Program-made: the position numbers and the translations under genes
Shown: piece after piece, positions 1 through 11,800 of the stretch
How positions within the stretch are numbered: the stretch's first letter is position 1
Layout of the letters: every line of letters starts with the position of its first letter
NCBI GenBank assembly: GCA_964017155.1
Contig: OZ024865.1
Coordinates: 44,621,634-44,685,633 of the forward strand
DNA: 64,000 nt
Direction of reading: 5' to 3'
Source of the DNA: Oasisia sp. SBJ-2009
Taxonomy: Eukaryota; Annelida; Polychaeta; Sabellida; Siboglinidae
The notes under the pieces: model-generated
Database searches by the model: none
Seen by the model: the letters and a program-made list of their open reading frames with translations, nothing else
What the model was told of the DNA's origin: nothing

Positions 1-657
1 CCCTCCCCCTCTCTCTTCTCTCTCCCTCCACCTCTCTCTTCTCTCTCCCTCCACCTCTCTCTTCTCTCTCCCCCTCCCCCTCTCTCTTCTCTCTCCCTCC
101 CCCTCTCTCTCCCTCCCCCTCTCTCTTCTCTCTCCCCCTCCCCCTCTCTCTTCTCTCTCCCTCCCCCTCTCTCTTCTCTCTCCCTCCCCCTCTCTCTTCT
201 CTCTCCCCCTCCCCCTCTCTCTTCTCTCTCCCTCCCCCTCTCTCTTCTCTCTCCCTCCCCCTCTCTCTTCTCTCTCCCTCCCCCTCTCTCTTCTCTCTCC
301 CTCCACCTCTCTCTTCTCTCTCCCTCCCCCTCTCTCTTCTCTCTCCCTCCCCCTCTCTCTTCTCTCTCCCTCCACCTCTCTCTTCTCTCTCCCTCCACCT
401 CTCTCTTCTCTCTCCCCCTCCCCCTCCCTCTCCCTCCCCCTCTCTCTTCTCTCTCCCCCTCCCCCTCTCTCTTCTCTCTCCCTCCCCCTCTCTCTTCTCT
501 CTCCCTCCCCCTCTCTCTTCTCTCTCCCCCTCCCCCTCCCTCTTCTCTCTCCCTCCCCCTCTCTCTTCTCTCTCCCTCCCCCTCTCTCTTCTCTCTCCCT
601 CCCCCTCTCTCTTCTCTCTCCCTCCACCTCTCTCTTCTCTCTCCCTCCCTCTCTCTC
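1..657. repeat. CT-rich minisatellite, about 23-bp unit
   Basis: Almost pure pyrimidine on the plus strand, built from a unit of about 23 bp (CTCTCTCTTCTCTCTCCCT followed by CCCC) with small variants such as CCTCCACC. It is cut by the window edge, so the true array is longer. Uninterrupted polypyrimidine of this length can adopt triplex (H-DNA) structure. No coding content. Confidence 0.95.
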
Positions 658-2195
658 TCTGTGCCAGTCAATCATGCCCAACATGAACTGAAGACATTGC
701 TGGTGTAAGATTTTACATCTTCCGTGTCACGCAGGCAGATGTTGCTGCTGTTGCTATTACAACTGACATATAAAGACATAACTTTATAGTTACTTTTATA
801 TGCCTTCTGATGGTGGACTTAGACCATATAGCTCTCAAAGGATGTAGTCTTTGGAACATTGCTGAAGCCTTGTCTAGCCTCACTCACACACCTACTTCCA
901 TGTCGCCTTTCTAGACGTGTAGCTTCTGAGGTAGGAGAATTTCTTGATGCATCGTAAGTCATGCATGCATTAGAATGCAATAACAAATCAAATACCTAGG
1001 CTATTTAATTACTCCATGATAATTTTCAATTGTTAATCACACACACATGCATGCAAATGCTCACGCACGCACGCACTCACACACACATGCACACACACAA
1101 ACAAACACACACACAAACACACACACGTACACAAACACATACATACACACAAATACATAAGAATCATGTCACATGGTCAGAGACTAACACAACTGTACTC
1201 TGATATTCACATAAACAACTGTTCATGGTTGATTTATTTTTGATATGTTGTGTTACAAAGCAGAAGCTGATTAAAATGGTAAACCCTGCAACATCTATGC
1301 AATTTTACACATCCAGATATGTGACTACAGCAACAATGCTCTCCTTCAAAGTCACTATTAGAAAATATATTACAATGAATTATGAATGGGTGTTATGTGA
1401 TGTAAAAATACATATTTCTTATAGACTCATCATCTGAAAACAAAATAGTCGCTACACATTGACGGGATGAAGATGACAAGGTCAATAGATGTGTAGGACC
1501 ACTTCTTTTACAGAATAACTCCTGCAATAACTGAACATTTATGCAACAGGCAAGTGTGCATTACAAACGGTTAATTGTAAATCTCTTTATTTGCAATCTA
1601 CTCTTCATAAATATGTCCATTATAAGCAGTTGTTCTCGACAGCATGTACAGAACTGTGATATACAAGCATGCATTCTACTATGTGCATTAACATACAAAC
1701 ACATGTAAACAAACACATTTTATGAATTATGTGAATTTGCAAAGGTGTCAACACTGATTTGAGTAAGATCGAGGAAACTGCTTACAGGAAGGAGGGAAGT
1801 GTCCTTGTGCACTTAACTTTCATAAACATTTACTGCACTTTAAGTTCAAGTTGTTTCTAGCATTCAATAACATTCCATTAACTGGTTAGTCTATATCTGT
1901 TATGGTAAACATAATCTAATAAGGTCTATTTCATACAGTCAGTCTTTTACAGAACATTTACGCCTTTCTGTACTGGCACAGAGGGAGTCGTTGCCAGGGA
2001 GCTTGTCATTCTTAGTGGCTCTTTTACATCCCAAATTGAGATTAACATTATCCCCAAGACACGAGGGATACACAGTCCCCAATGTTGAGAACTAGGTTTT
2101 TACACCAAATATACCATACGTGCCCTGTCTGGGTATTGGACTTGGGGTGGCACATGTGCTAACCAGGGGCGCTAGTGTAGTGGTTATCACCCATT
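658..2195. other. AT-rich stretch downstream of MYO19; CA-rich patch
   Basis: No reading frame here resembles a protein I know. Positions 1036-1165 are a degenerate CA-rich microsatellite. The rest is AT-rich sequence past the 3' end of the minus-strand myosin gene. Confidence 0.5.
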
Positions 2196-2528
2196 TTTAT
2201 TTGTTTCGCTTGTTAACTGTAAAAATATTCACCAATATTTTGAAATAATTTGATAGCACAGAACAATCACATGCCTTGAAAGATATGTAAGAAATAAATA
2301 GACACAATAAAAAAATAACAAAACACTTAAAAATATAAAAGGATTTGTATATTCCCACCTAGAAATGTTGACACCAAAGCATTTGTGATGATTGCCTTGT
2401 CTGCAGTGTTGAATTGTGGGAATGAACCGTAAATGCAAAATAGTGACCTCGTCAGTTATTGCCATGACAACCATCTTGGGTAATGGCAATTTCAGTGTCT
2501 TCGATATCATCGTCAGTTTCAGTTTAAT
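2196..2528 (-). promoter_or_regulatory. candidate MYO19 poly(A) signals
   Basis: Downstream of the MYO19 stop codon (2772) on the minus strand are an ATTAAA hexamer (2528-2523) and a canonical AATAAA (2201-2196). They would give 3' UTRs of about 0.25 or 0.57 kb. Such hexamers are frequent by chance in AT-rich DNA, so this is only a suggestion. Confidence 0.25.
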
Positions 2529-2771
2529 TGTTAGTATTTAACAATCTCATTATAATCATGATTAGTCATATTAAAAATACTTAGTTACCAACTGTAGCAT
2601 GCTAAGTAGTCAATATAAGCAGAGTTTACATATCGCAGAGGTTTATCAAGGCTTTACTTGAAGCTAAAATGGCAGCATTAGTGCAACCTGAAGCTACATG
2701 AAGCATAAACGATCATCAGAGATCGGTCACATATGGCTGTAATTATGTTGTTGTCATTGTTGTTCTTGTTG

Positions 2772-2882
2772 TCAGTCATACTCATGAAGACAGTCTGCCA
2801 GACTAAACTGTAGTTCTCGCTGCGACATGTAGTGGGCGTACTTCAAGACAGGATTCGGTTTCGTGTGAAATCGCACTGGGAC
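2772..2882 (-). CDS. MYO19 exon 23: C-terminal mitochondria-binding tail
   Basis: Residues 1002-1037 and the TGA stop (2774-2772). The acceptor CCACCAG lies at 2889-2883, phase 0. The start of the exon reads [16 protein letters not shown], which matches the last part of the vertebrate MYO19 tail (IKFH, then PLRYAD). This is the MyMOMA region that binds the outer mitochondrial membrane. The protein ends sooner after this motif than human MYO19 does. Confidence 0.85.
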   Translation of the reverse strand, partial: VPVRFHTKPNPVLKYAHYMSQRELQFSLADCLHEYD

Positions 2883-5800
2883 CTGGTGGAAAAAAACATT
2901 GTCAGTCTACAAGAGCCACCATCACATCAGCAGTCATTGTTTCATCTCACTTAGCTTTTTTGAAAAAAGAATATTAATTAATACATTGTTGTATTCTATA
3001 TAATATTCTTCTTCCATTAATGACCACTGGTCAATTTCCTGACCATTATCGTCATTGTTTTTTCAGAATTGTCCTCTAGAATTAGTGAGTCCACTACAGG
3101 TTACACATTTACCCCCTGTGTGGGATCTTTTACTTCCCCTGGCGTAGACACCAGATAGAAGGGACCATCGGCTTTTAGTGTCTCTTCCGAAAGACACAGG
3201 CAATGTGGGGTGAACGAAATTGCCTAAGTTTTGAAATGGTGACAGGTGGGATTGAACGACGTACTGGCCCCTCGATTGATAGTCTGGCACTTTACCATGC
3301 AACCAGCGCTGTCCATAATTACATGCTTAGTATCAATAAAGTTTACTATAATAATAGTTACACATCGAGGTAGATGCGCATCTTGCAGGTTTAACATAAA
3401 ACTGATTAGAACCATCTCGTTCAGAATTCAGTTATCTTAAAAATTAGTACAATTTGCAATGTCAGAAAGAAAAATGTAAAACGTTTCTAATAAAAACTAG
3501 GCCCCCACATACTAGAGACTGCATGCACTGTGAAGATTTTAAGTGCATTTCACAAAAAAGATGAGGGGTCAAGAGTTCAAGGTCGTGACCTACCCGCGGC
3601 ATCCTACGGCGAGAGAGGACTCCATCCGCCGCCTCGAGGTATGGGATGCCAATGAATGCTCCCGCCAGATGGAATCGACTGTTCACGGTGAATGCCGCAC
3701 GGACGGCAGCTGACACCGTCTTGAACCCAGTCACTGTCGACACCAACTGTGGCGTGTCACCAACGTCATCAGACGTCACTCCGTCGGTGTCATCACTCAT
3801 GACGCAGTGACGTGTGTCGTTCATGTCGGCGCTGATTCTCGTTGTGTCTGTGGCTGTGTTGTCGGATGTGGCTGCAGATGAGTGTGTGAGATTCTTTGCT
3901 GCTGTGTGAGTGCTTCGCTGCAGCCGGTGTCGTCTGTAATGCCGCTGGAGAACGGTGGCTGCAGCGTGTCGTTTCTGTGCCGTCCACCTGGTGAGCCAGC
4001 CTCGTATCACTACAGCAAAAAACAACATCGCAATTAGTGAATATATTGTTCATGGCGCCAAGAATGGTTTATTGTAGTATAATTAACTTACTTTGGAGCT
4101 TAATTGTCGAAGCTTAGCACGACGTTTTGACCCATCATCTACGGGCCTTGTTCACGACTGGTGTCACATGACGTGTGTTGCCTCAGATTTCAGCGGGATA
4201 ATTTGGTTGGATGGCAAAAAAGTGAAGGAGGCTATATACATCAAACAAAGAGCCCCTACCATGAACAGAGACCAGGGATACCATCTGCCTGCCATCTACA
4301 ATCAAATTATGCCGCCGAAATCTGAGGCAACACACGTGAACCAATATGTGAACAAGGCCCGTAGCTGACTGGTCGAAACGTCGTACTTATCATCGACAAT
4401 TAAGCTCCACAGTAAGTTAATTATACTACAATAAACATCGCAATTACTATCATGGCACCAGTGCATAAACATTCTTAGGAGTTCATCAGTCTGGTTTTGC
4501 TTTTTAAACTAAATTTTGCTCCTTAATAGTCGTATTGTGGCACAGAGTGGTTAGAGCATCGGGTTCTCAATCAAGAGAGACAGGTTTGAATCCTGGATGC
4601 CACGTTGAACCTTGATCAAGTTCATTCGCTGTACGTTCCCCCAGTTCACTCGGCTCCATGAGTGAGTACCTCGCTCATTTTGGCTGTTTTCAGCCACATG
4701 TTGCTCGTGTTACCAGCAATGTTTGGTGCGTCGAAGCAATGTTTCGACCGTGGTGGATATTGTGTACAATTAATAGTCTTCAAGCAATACTACAATGGCT
4801 GGACGCTTGCCAGTGAAACCATGATAGTGTAAAGTTAAGCACTTTGACCATTTTCGTGACTGGACGCTGAGCTATGTAAGAACTTATCTTTACATTTATA
4901 CTGAAAACTGTCAATGACAGGTCACGCCATCGGGGAACTTTCACGTAAAGATAAGTTCATATGTATCAATGTTGCACAAACTGTGTCGTGTCAACAACAG
5001 ATTTACTTGGAATAAAAAAGTAAAGGCAAGTTCTTATATAGCGCAGTATCCAGTCCTCAGGACCATTCAAAGCGCTTTACACTTTACTTCCCTGACAGAC
5101 CTGTTCACTCAGACACCATCTCGGCTTCTCTGGGAAGCATCCAGCCATTATGTTGCAATTAATGCGCGAAGGTTACTCGTACACATATCCACCTCTGTCT
5201 ATAGCCAGGTACTCATTTATACAGCTGAGTGAACTGGAGCAATGTAGAGTGCACAAAACTTGCCCAAGGTTTTAACACCGCAGCACAGGATTTGTACCAG
5301 GGTTCTCTTAGGCAAGAGCCTGAAGCTCTACAAATGAGCCTATGAGGTAATTTGCTACTTCCAATGTTTACTGAGTGTGGAAGATGTGAAACCCGCAGTA
5401 CACACCGGCCTGGACAATGACGATACGACGTAGTCTTCGCCGCTGGTGCTGCCATCTATGGTACCGCCATGCCACCTGGAGTGTGATGACGTAACGAGTT
5501 AACGCCTCCTCTCGTATTTCTTCCAAATGCTCCAGCTGACAGCGAAAAGAAAACAACAAAACAATTATTGTTACATTATATATTACAATTATTGACTTAC
5601 TTTGGAGCATTTTTGTCAAAGCGAGTACGACGTTTCAGCCCGTCAACTACGGTCCTTGTTCACATATTGGTGTCACGAGTGTTGCCTCAGATTTCGGCGG
5701 GATAATTTGAGGCAACACACGTGACACCAGTACGTGAACAAGGTCCGTAGCTGACGGACCGAAACGTTGTACTCGCTTCGACAAAAATGCTCCAAAGTAA

Positions 5801-8800
5801 GTCAGTCATACTACAATAAACCACTCTTGGAGTCATGAACAATATATTTACTAACAGAACAATTGTTAATACTTTATGTAATAATTGTGGCAAATATTAC
5901 TGAACATTTCTCAGGGTAGTTCTTATTCCAATCAATGGTTTTAATTATTCATATCCGAATTCAAGATCTTTTTACCTGTAGAGGCTTTCGTCTGAATGTT
6001 TCATGTTGACTTCTTCAATACTAATGATGTCATTCTTCATTACAACTAGTGAAGTCAACATGAAATGTTCAAATGAAAGCCTCTACAGGTAAAAAGAAGA
6101 TTTTGAATTTGGATATGATAAATGAAAACCTTTGATTGTGGCAAATAATTATAGTAAAACATACAAGTGATTTCACCAGAATTTTTTATTTTTAATCCAC
6201 TTATCATAACTTTGAAAAATGATAACTCTTTCGTTGAAAATGTTCTTTCTTTTTTATTTACTGCTAAAGTTCAAGCAAACTGTAAATACTTTGAATCATC
6301 CTATGCATTGTTCTTTAATATGTTCATTCACAAATGCCACATTTATATGTATTTATATGTCCTAAACCAGATACTGAATGGCGAGGTCACAAGTTGGATT
6401 CTACCAAAATCCTAAATTGTCTCGACTGGATTCGGTCGAAAATAATTAGTGTTTTGATGGAAATTAACAACACATTTCCGCAATGAAATAGCTGACCATA
6501 GTTGACAGCAGATGATTGAACTTTTTCACAAGTTTATTCTAGACAATTTGCAGAAAGCCCCACTACATCGGCACCGACCTGTCCTAGCTTCAGGAAGAGT
6601 TTCGTGCGTCCAAACTGCATGCAGGACGTAGGGTTGGTGGCGTAGGTCACTCCAAACACCAGGTACATGACGACCGCACACAACTTGCGCGTGTGGTCAA
6701 TGCTGGACATCGCTGTGGACCAACACGTGTCACAGGTACAGATGCATTGACCAAAGGATACTTTCCTGTATATTTTCCATATCACACGTTTTTATATACA
6801 GTTTATCTACGTGCATAGTTTTCTAATTATTTAATCACTGAGGCATCAAAATAGCATATATTGTTAAAAATGATTATCATAATGAGATTAATCGTATATT
6901 AGTTCTCAATGTCAAATAATTTGTAGACATTTTCTATACATTTTACACATACAGTACAGCTTTGTGGATATTTTTCTAATTACTTCACATGTAAGATATA
7001 AAATAACGCCTATATCCTGCACTGTTCATATTCAGTGTATTGGAATAAGATGTACATTAATATAGTCTTAAAAAAGATTACTATTTTGGTTCTGACATTT
7101 TGGCTCTTACAGATACAGGGGTAACAGTGTGTAATATGGCCTGAGATATTTCCCAATACAATACGGCAGTTTAGACTGTCACAAGAACTGATCCAAATTC
7201 TTGAAAACAAGCAGCCTTGCCTACATTTCAAACACAAAAGAGCATGTTTCGTTATGAATATTAAAATGATGACAATATGTTGTAAATGACAACTAATATA
7301 TGTATAAATGTGTTTGCAGTATTGCTAGTCAGTGATGGCAGATCTTAGCAGCCAGAGTTAGTAGCAAAGCCAGCAGATTAGTGATGGCCAGACAGATCAA
7401 CATATTGTTTGTTCTGGAAACTTGCACGGAAATTCCAAGCACAATGGCTCAGGGGCAAAGCTTTGGACTCTCGACTACGAGAACCCGGGTTCGAATCCTA
7501 ATTTGCGGGGTTAAAGCCTTGAGCAAGTTTTTTTCACTCTACATTGCTCCAGTTCACTCAGCTATATAAATGAGTACCTGGCTATAGACAGTGGTGGATA
7601 TGTGTACGAGCAGCCTTCGCGCATTAATTGTAGCACATGGCTGGATGCTTCCCAGAGAAGCCGAGATGGTGTCTGAGTGAACAGGTCTGTCAGGGAAGTA
7701 AAGTGTAAAGCGCTTTGAGCAGTCCTGAGGACTGGATACTGTGCTATATAAGAACTTGCCTTTACTTTAAAAACAGTTGTTTCTAATGAAAACTGACGAC
7801 AACTAAGTATATTTTCTTTGAATTTGCCTTCGGAGCTCTAATCCAGTCTTTCTAATCTCAAAATACACCATACAATAGTACACTGGATCAACTATGTCAC
7901 AATTGCAGGAGGACAGCAACAGGCTATAAAGTGTTCAAATAAGCCTTGCAATGACTTTACATCAGCCCTAACATCTGCAGGCAATTCGTCTGGTAATTCC
8001 GAATATCAATAATTAGGAGAATGAATCTACGTATTTACTCAGCAGTTGTCATCATAAAAACAGAAAAAATCAGTAGGAAAGAACCGTTCATTTCTTGAAG
8101 TAGATACAGAGATAAAAGAGATCTTGAAGGGGTGGGACTAGACAGCCGAAGATTGGAGACATCTTCCCTGCACAGGGAGAAGTGGAAAGTGGGGAACTGA
8201 ACTGATGAGGATGGTTCATCACTCCATCAATTGGGAAGAGCAGATCGGATGATGGAGTCCCGTCACTGAGTGAGATCACATTGGGAAAATAATGCAGGTA
8301 GGTGGCAGTGTAAATGTAGCCTCCATTAACCAGACTCTGTGAGGTGGCAGCACTTTTCAGCCCCTCCATTCCTCCTGGGAAATTAATGGGCTACTGATAT
8401 ACGTGACAGGGTGGCCTTATCCCAAATTAAGGTATAGACGCTGATTGGTTCTGAGGCTGAATTTGAAATAACAAATTAAATAAGGATACCTTTTTTAGAT
8501 AATGCTGTATTATAAAAAATATTCAAAATTGAACTTATATTAACATAACATTAAATAGAAATACAAACTTGTAGTTGTTTATAAAACAGGTATTGTGGCA
8601 GGATTAACCAGTATCCGTGAAGTGGCAGCATTGTTTTGCTCCACACGGATAACATTCAAAATCCAGTAATACCACCAGACTGTCAGCGAAGTTATGCAAC
8701 CAAGCGACAGTCGATTAAGCGAGACTAGTGCAAGTGTGAAGATTTTCCCCCACCAACATGCAGGTGTGCGTGGTAAGCAAGCCGGGAACTTAGTTCGGAC

Positions 8801-11800
8801 AGACAGTTCATCAAGACAACCATGACCTATGACCTAGGCACGTCACTGACCTGGGTCCTCAACAGTGTCTGTCGTAGGTTCGGTGTTGCTCACTTAAATT
8901 AAAATTTAACAAACACAAGTTAAATGTGAAGTACATTTTAAATGTTTGCTTCATCAAATAAATTAATAAAAATTAAAATAAATTAATAAAAAAACTGGTA
9001 ATTTATCCCTAATGACAAATGAGACAGGAGATTAAACTATGTCAGTAATCATACCAGATAGATTATCTGATAATCCGTTAGTATCATTTCGATGACTTAA
9101 ATATGTTGTGTTTGAAAAAAATAATTTACTTTAAACTGTAAACAATTAAATTAAAACAAATAAATGTTAGCATCTATGTTGATACAAAAACAATACATAC
9201 ACACTGTCAATACTTACCAATTTTATTACAGTAGGTCATGCTGGTTAAAACCTTTTCAAATGCTTCTAGATTACACCTTACCTGCACGGCGGCGTAGTTT
9301 CCGTTTGGGAGTGACACTCTTCCGTCTTGGAGTGAGATTCAGCTGTTTCCTGTAGAGTGCCTCCAGAGGCTCTATGAGCATTTCATTCTCCTTGTTTGCG
9401 TCACAATATTGGTCTAGGTTGCCATGGTGACGTGCTCTTAGAATGACACTGTACTGTTGCAGGAAGTCCTCGTACAGAATCCTTCGCGGAGAAATTACAT
9501 GAAACATGATAAAAACCAGAATATTTACTAACTTATTCAAAGTAAAATAATTTTTGGTCAATTATCTTGTCATGTTATCAATATGATTAAAAAAGGTAAA
9601 GGTAATTTTTTATATATAACGCAGTATCCAGTCCTTAGGACTGCTCAAAGCGCTTTTACACTTTACTTCCCCAGCAGACCTGTTCAATCAAATACCACCT
9701 TAACTTTCCAGGAAGCATCCAGCCACTTGCTACAATTAATGTGCGAAAGGCTGCTTGTACACATAGCCACTACTGTCTATAGCCACGTACTCATTTATAC
9801 AGCTGAGTGAACTGGAGCAATGTTGAGTACAAAACTTGCCCAGGGTTTTAACACCACAGCACAGGATTCGAACCCAGGTTAGCTTAGTAGAAAGTCCGAA
9901 GCTCTACCCCTGAGCCATTGCACTCTACATTACCGACAATTTGTAAGAATGCCATCATTATTCATATGAAAAAATTAACTAGTAGAAAGTATTTTTCCTC
10001 ATCTTGGTCAATTCGTGCTTGTGAAATTAAACATTTATTAAACTGTGTTACCACAAATCCATCATATGATATGATTCAATGTGAGAGATTTACTTTAATA
10101 GCTTCAAATGTCTACTGAAGACACATTTTTTTCGTATTGCATATTAGTGTAATTTGACATGAACATTATTATTTTTTACTAGATTATTTGGTAATATTAT
10201 CAATACATACCCCGTAGGTAATTATACATTTATTTATGGGCATTATTGTAATTTTTTTTAAACAGTTTTAACATACTAAACTATTTATTACTAATAATAA
10301 CTATACCTATACCGTCAGTTATCAGTATCATTGTAATTTAATTATACACTACACCGATTATTATGTATTTTATGACTAATACGTAATTTATTTATTTATT
10401 TAAAAGTGCTACGCTATTTAATACCATACTAATTTTATTTATTTATATACCTATACATTTTTTTACATTTATTTAAAAACTCTAGTATTTGTCTTATTGT
10501 ATACATATATATTTTCTGTCTTTTAAATTGTAATATGTTGTGAAGCGCCACGAACGATTAAATATTAAATATATTATTTATTAATAAAAATTTACATACA
10601 AAATGAATGCAGGACCGAGGGAAAATATGGATTTGAGGGACGCAATTGCACTCAAAAGAAAAAGGCGACATTTTGCTTCAAGACGACCTTTGACCTTAGT
10701 AACGGGACACTCACTTAGAGGGAAACGTCTGTTTGCAGATGTTCACTGTCTCCAGTACGCCGCAAGCCTCGAGTTGGGACAACACAAAGGCGCCGTTAAA
10801 GTCGCTCGGTTGGCTGAGCACGTTTGGTTTGATGCACCGGATGTAGTGAGGCTGGGTCGCGTTCAGCGCCACCATGAGGCTATCAAGAGAACTCTGTAAA
10901 TCGGAGATGAGTTGATAAATTTTCAAACATACGCTTGTTAATGTGCTGAGTAGTTTGACGACGTAAAGCTGTGTCTATATTTTGTTCTGAATGTTTCAAA
11001 CTGATATGACAAGAAAATTAACCAGCAAATTTCAACTATATTATGCCATCTCTCTTATACAAGTACCATTAAATAGTAGTGATTGAAGTATAGAACAAAT
11101 TAATAAGTAATTTATACAAAAGAAATTGCTATATATAACTCATTTCCATGTAGAATTAATTCAATAATTTTACCAGAAGTGCACAATATGTTTTATATTA
11201 TCATACAAAGGAAGTTTGTGCAGGAAATATATCTAAGTTCTTATAAGTCGCCAAAGGCATACCTTACCTTGAATTTTGCTAGGACCGTTTTCTTTTTCCT
11301 ACCCGGAGCATCTGTAGTCTCCTCCGCAAACAGCTGACCTATGAACTCATTGCTGCTCCGTCGAAGCAGCTCCGTCAGTTCATAGGGTACGTTGTCCTGG
11401 CAACAGTAAGGGGCCATTTTATAACTTGGGTATGATAATTAGAGAACATATCAAAATGTGTAGATAATTGCACTAAAAATGATAGCAGAACAACTGAGAC
11501 ACAGAAACTAATTATCTTGCTGGTGATTAAGAAATTCATAATTGTTAAAATACGGGAGCAATATTTTAGTCTTCTAGATTTTTTTTAGCAACAAGCATAT
11601 ATACATGTATATATATATATACATACATACATATATATATATACTATGTATACATAAAAACTACATAGACTGTTATATAATATGTTATAAAAGGCTAGTT
11701 TCTCTGTGTGTGAACAATATAACCTGTTAAATCTGCTCACAGCATTGACTTTGTTCTACAATAATCACATCTTCATCATGCTAACATAAATAATATAATT

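Noticed and set aside
7442..7510. Possible tRNA gene
   Set aside because: A and B boxes are present but no clover-leaf acceptor stem closes; the segment is the head of a repeated SINE.
8088..8369. Possible extra MYO19 exon between exons 19 and 20
   Set aside because: Does not resemble any MYO19 segment, and exons 19 and 20 join in phase without it.
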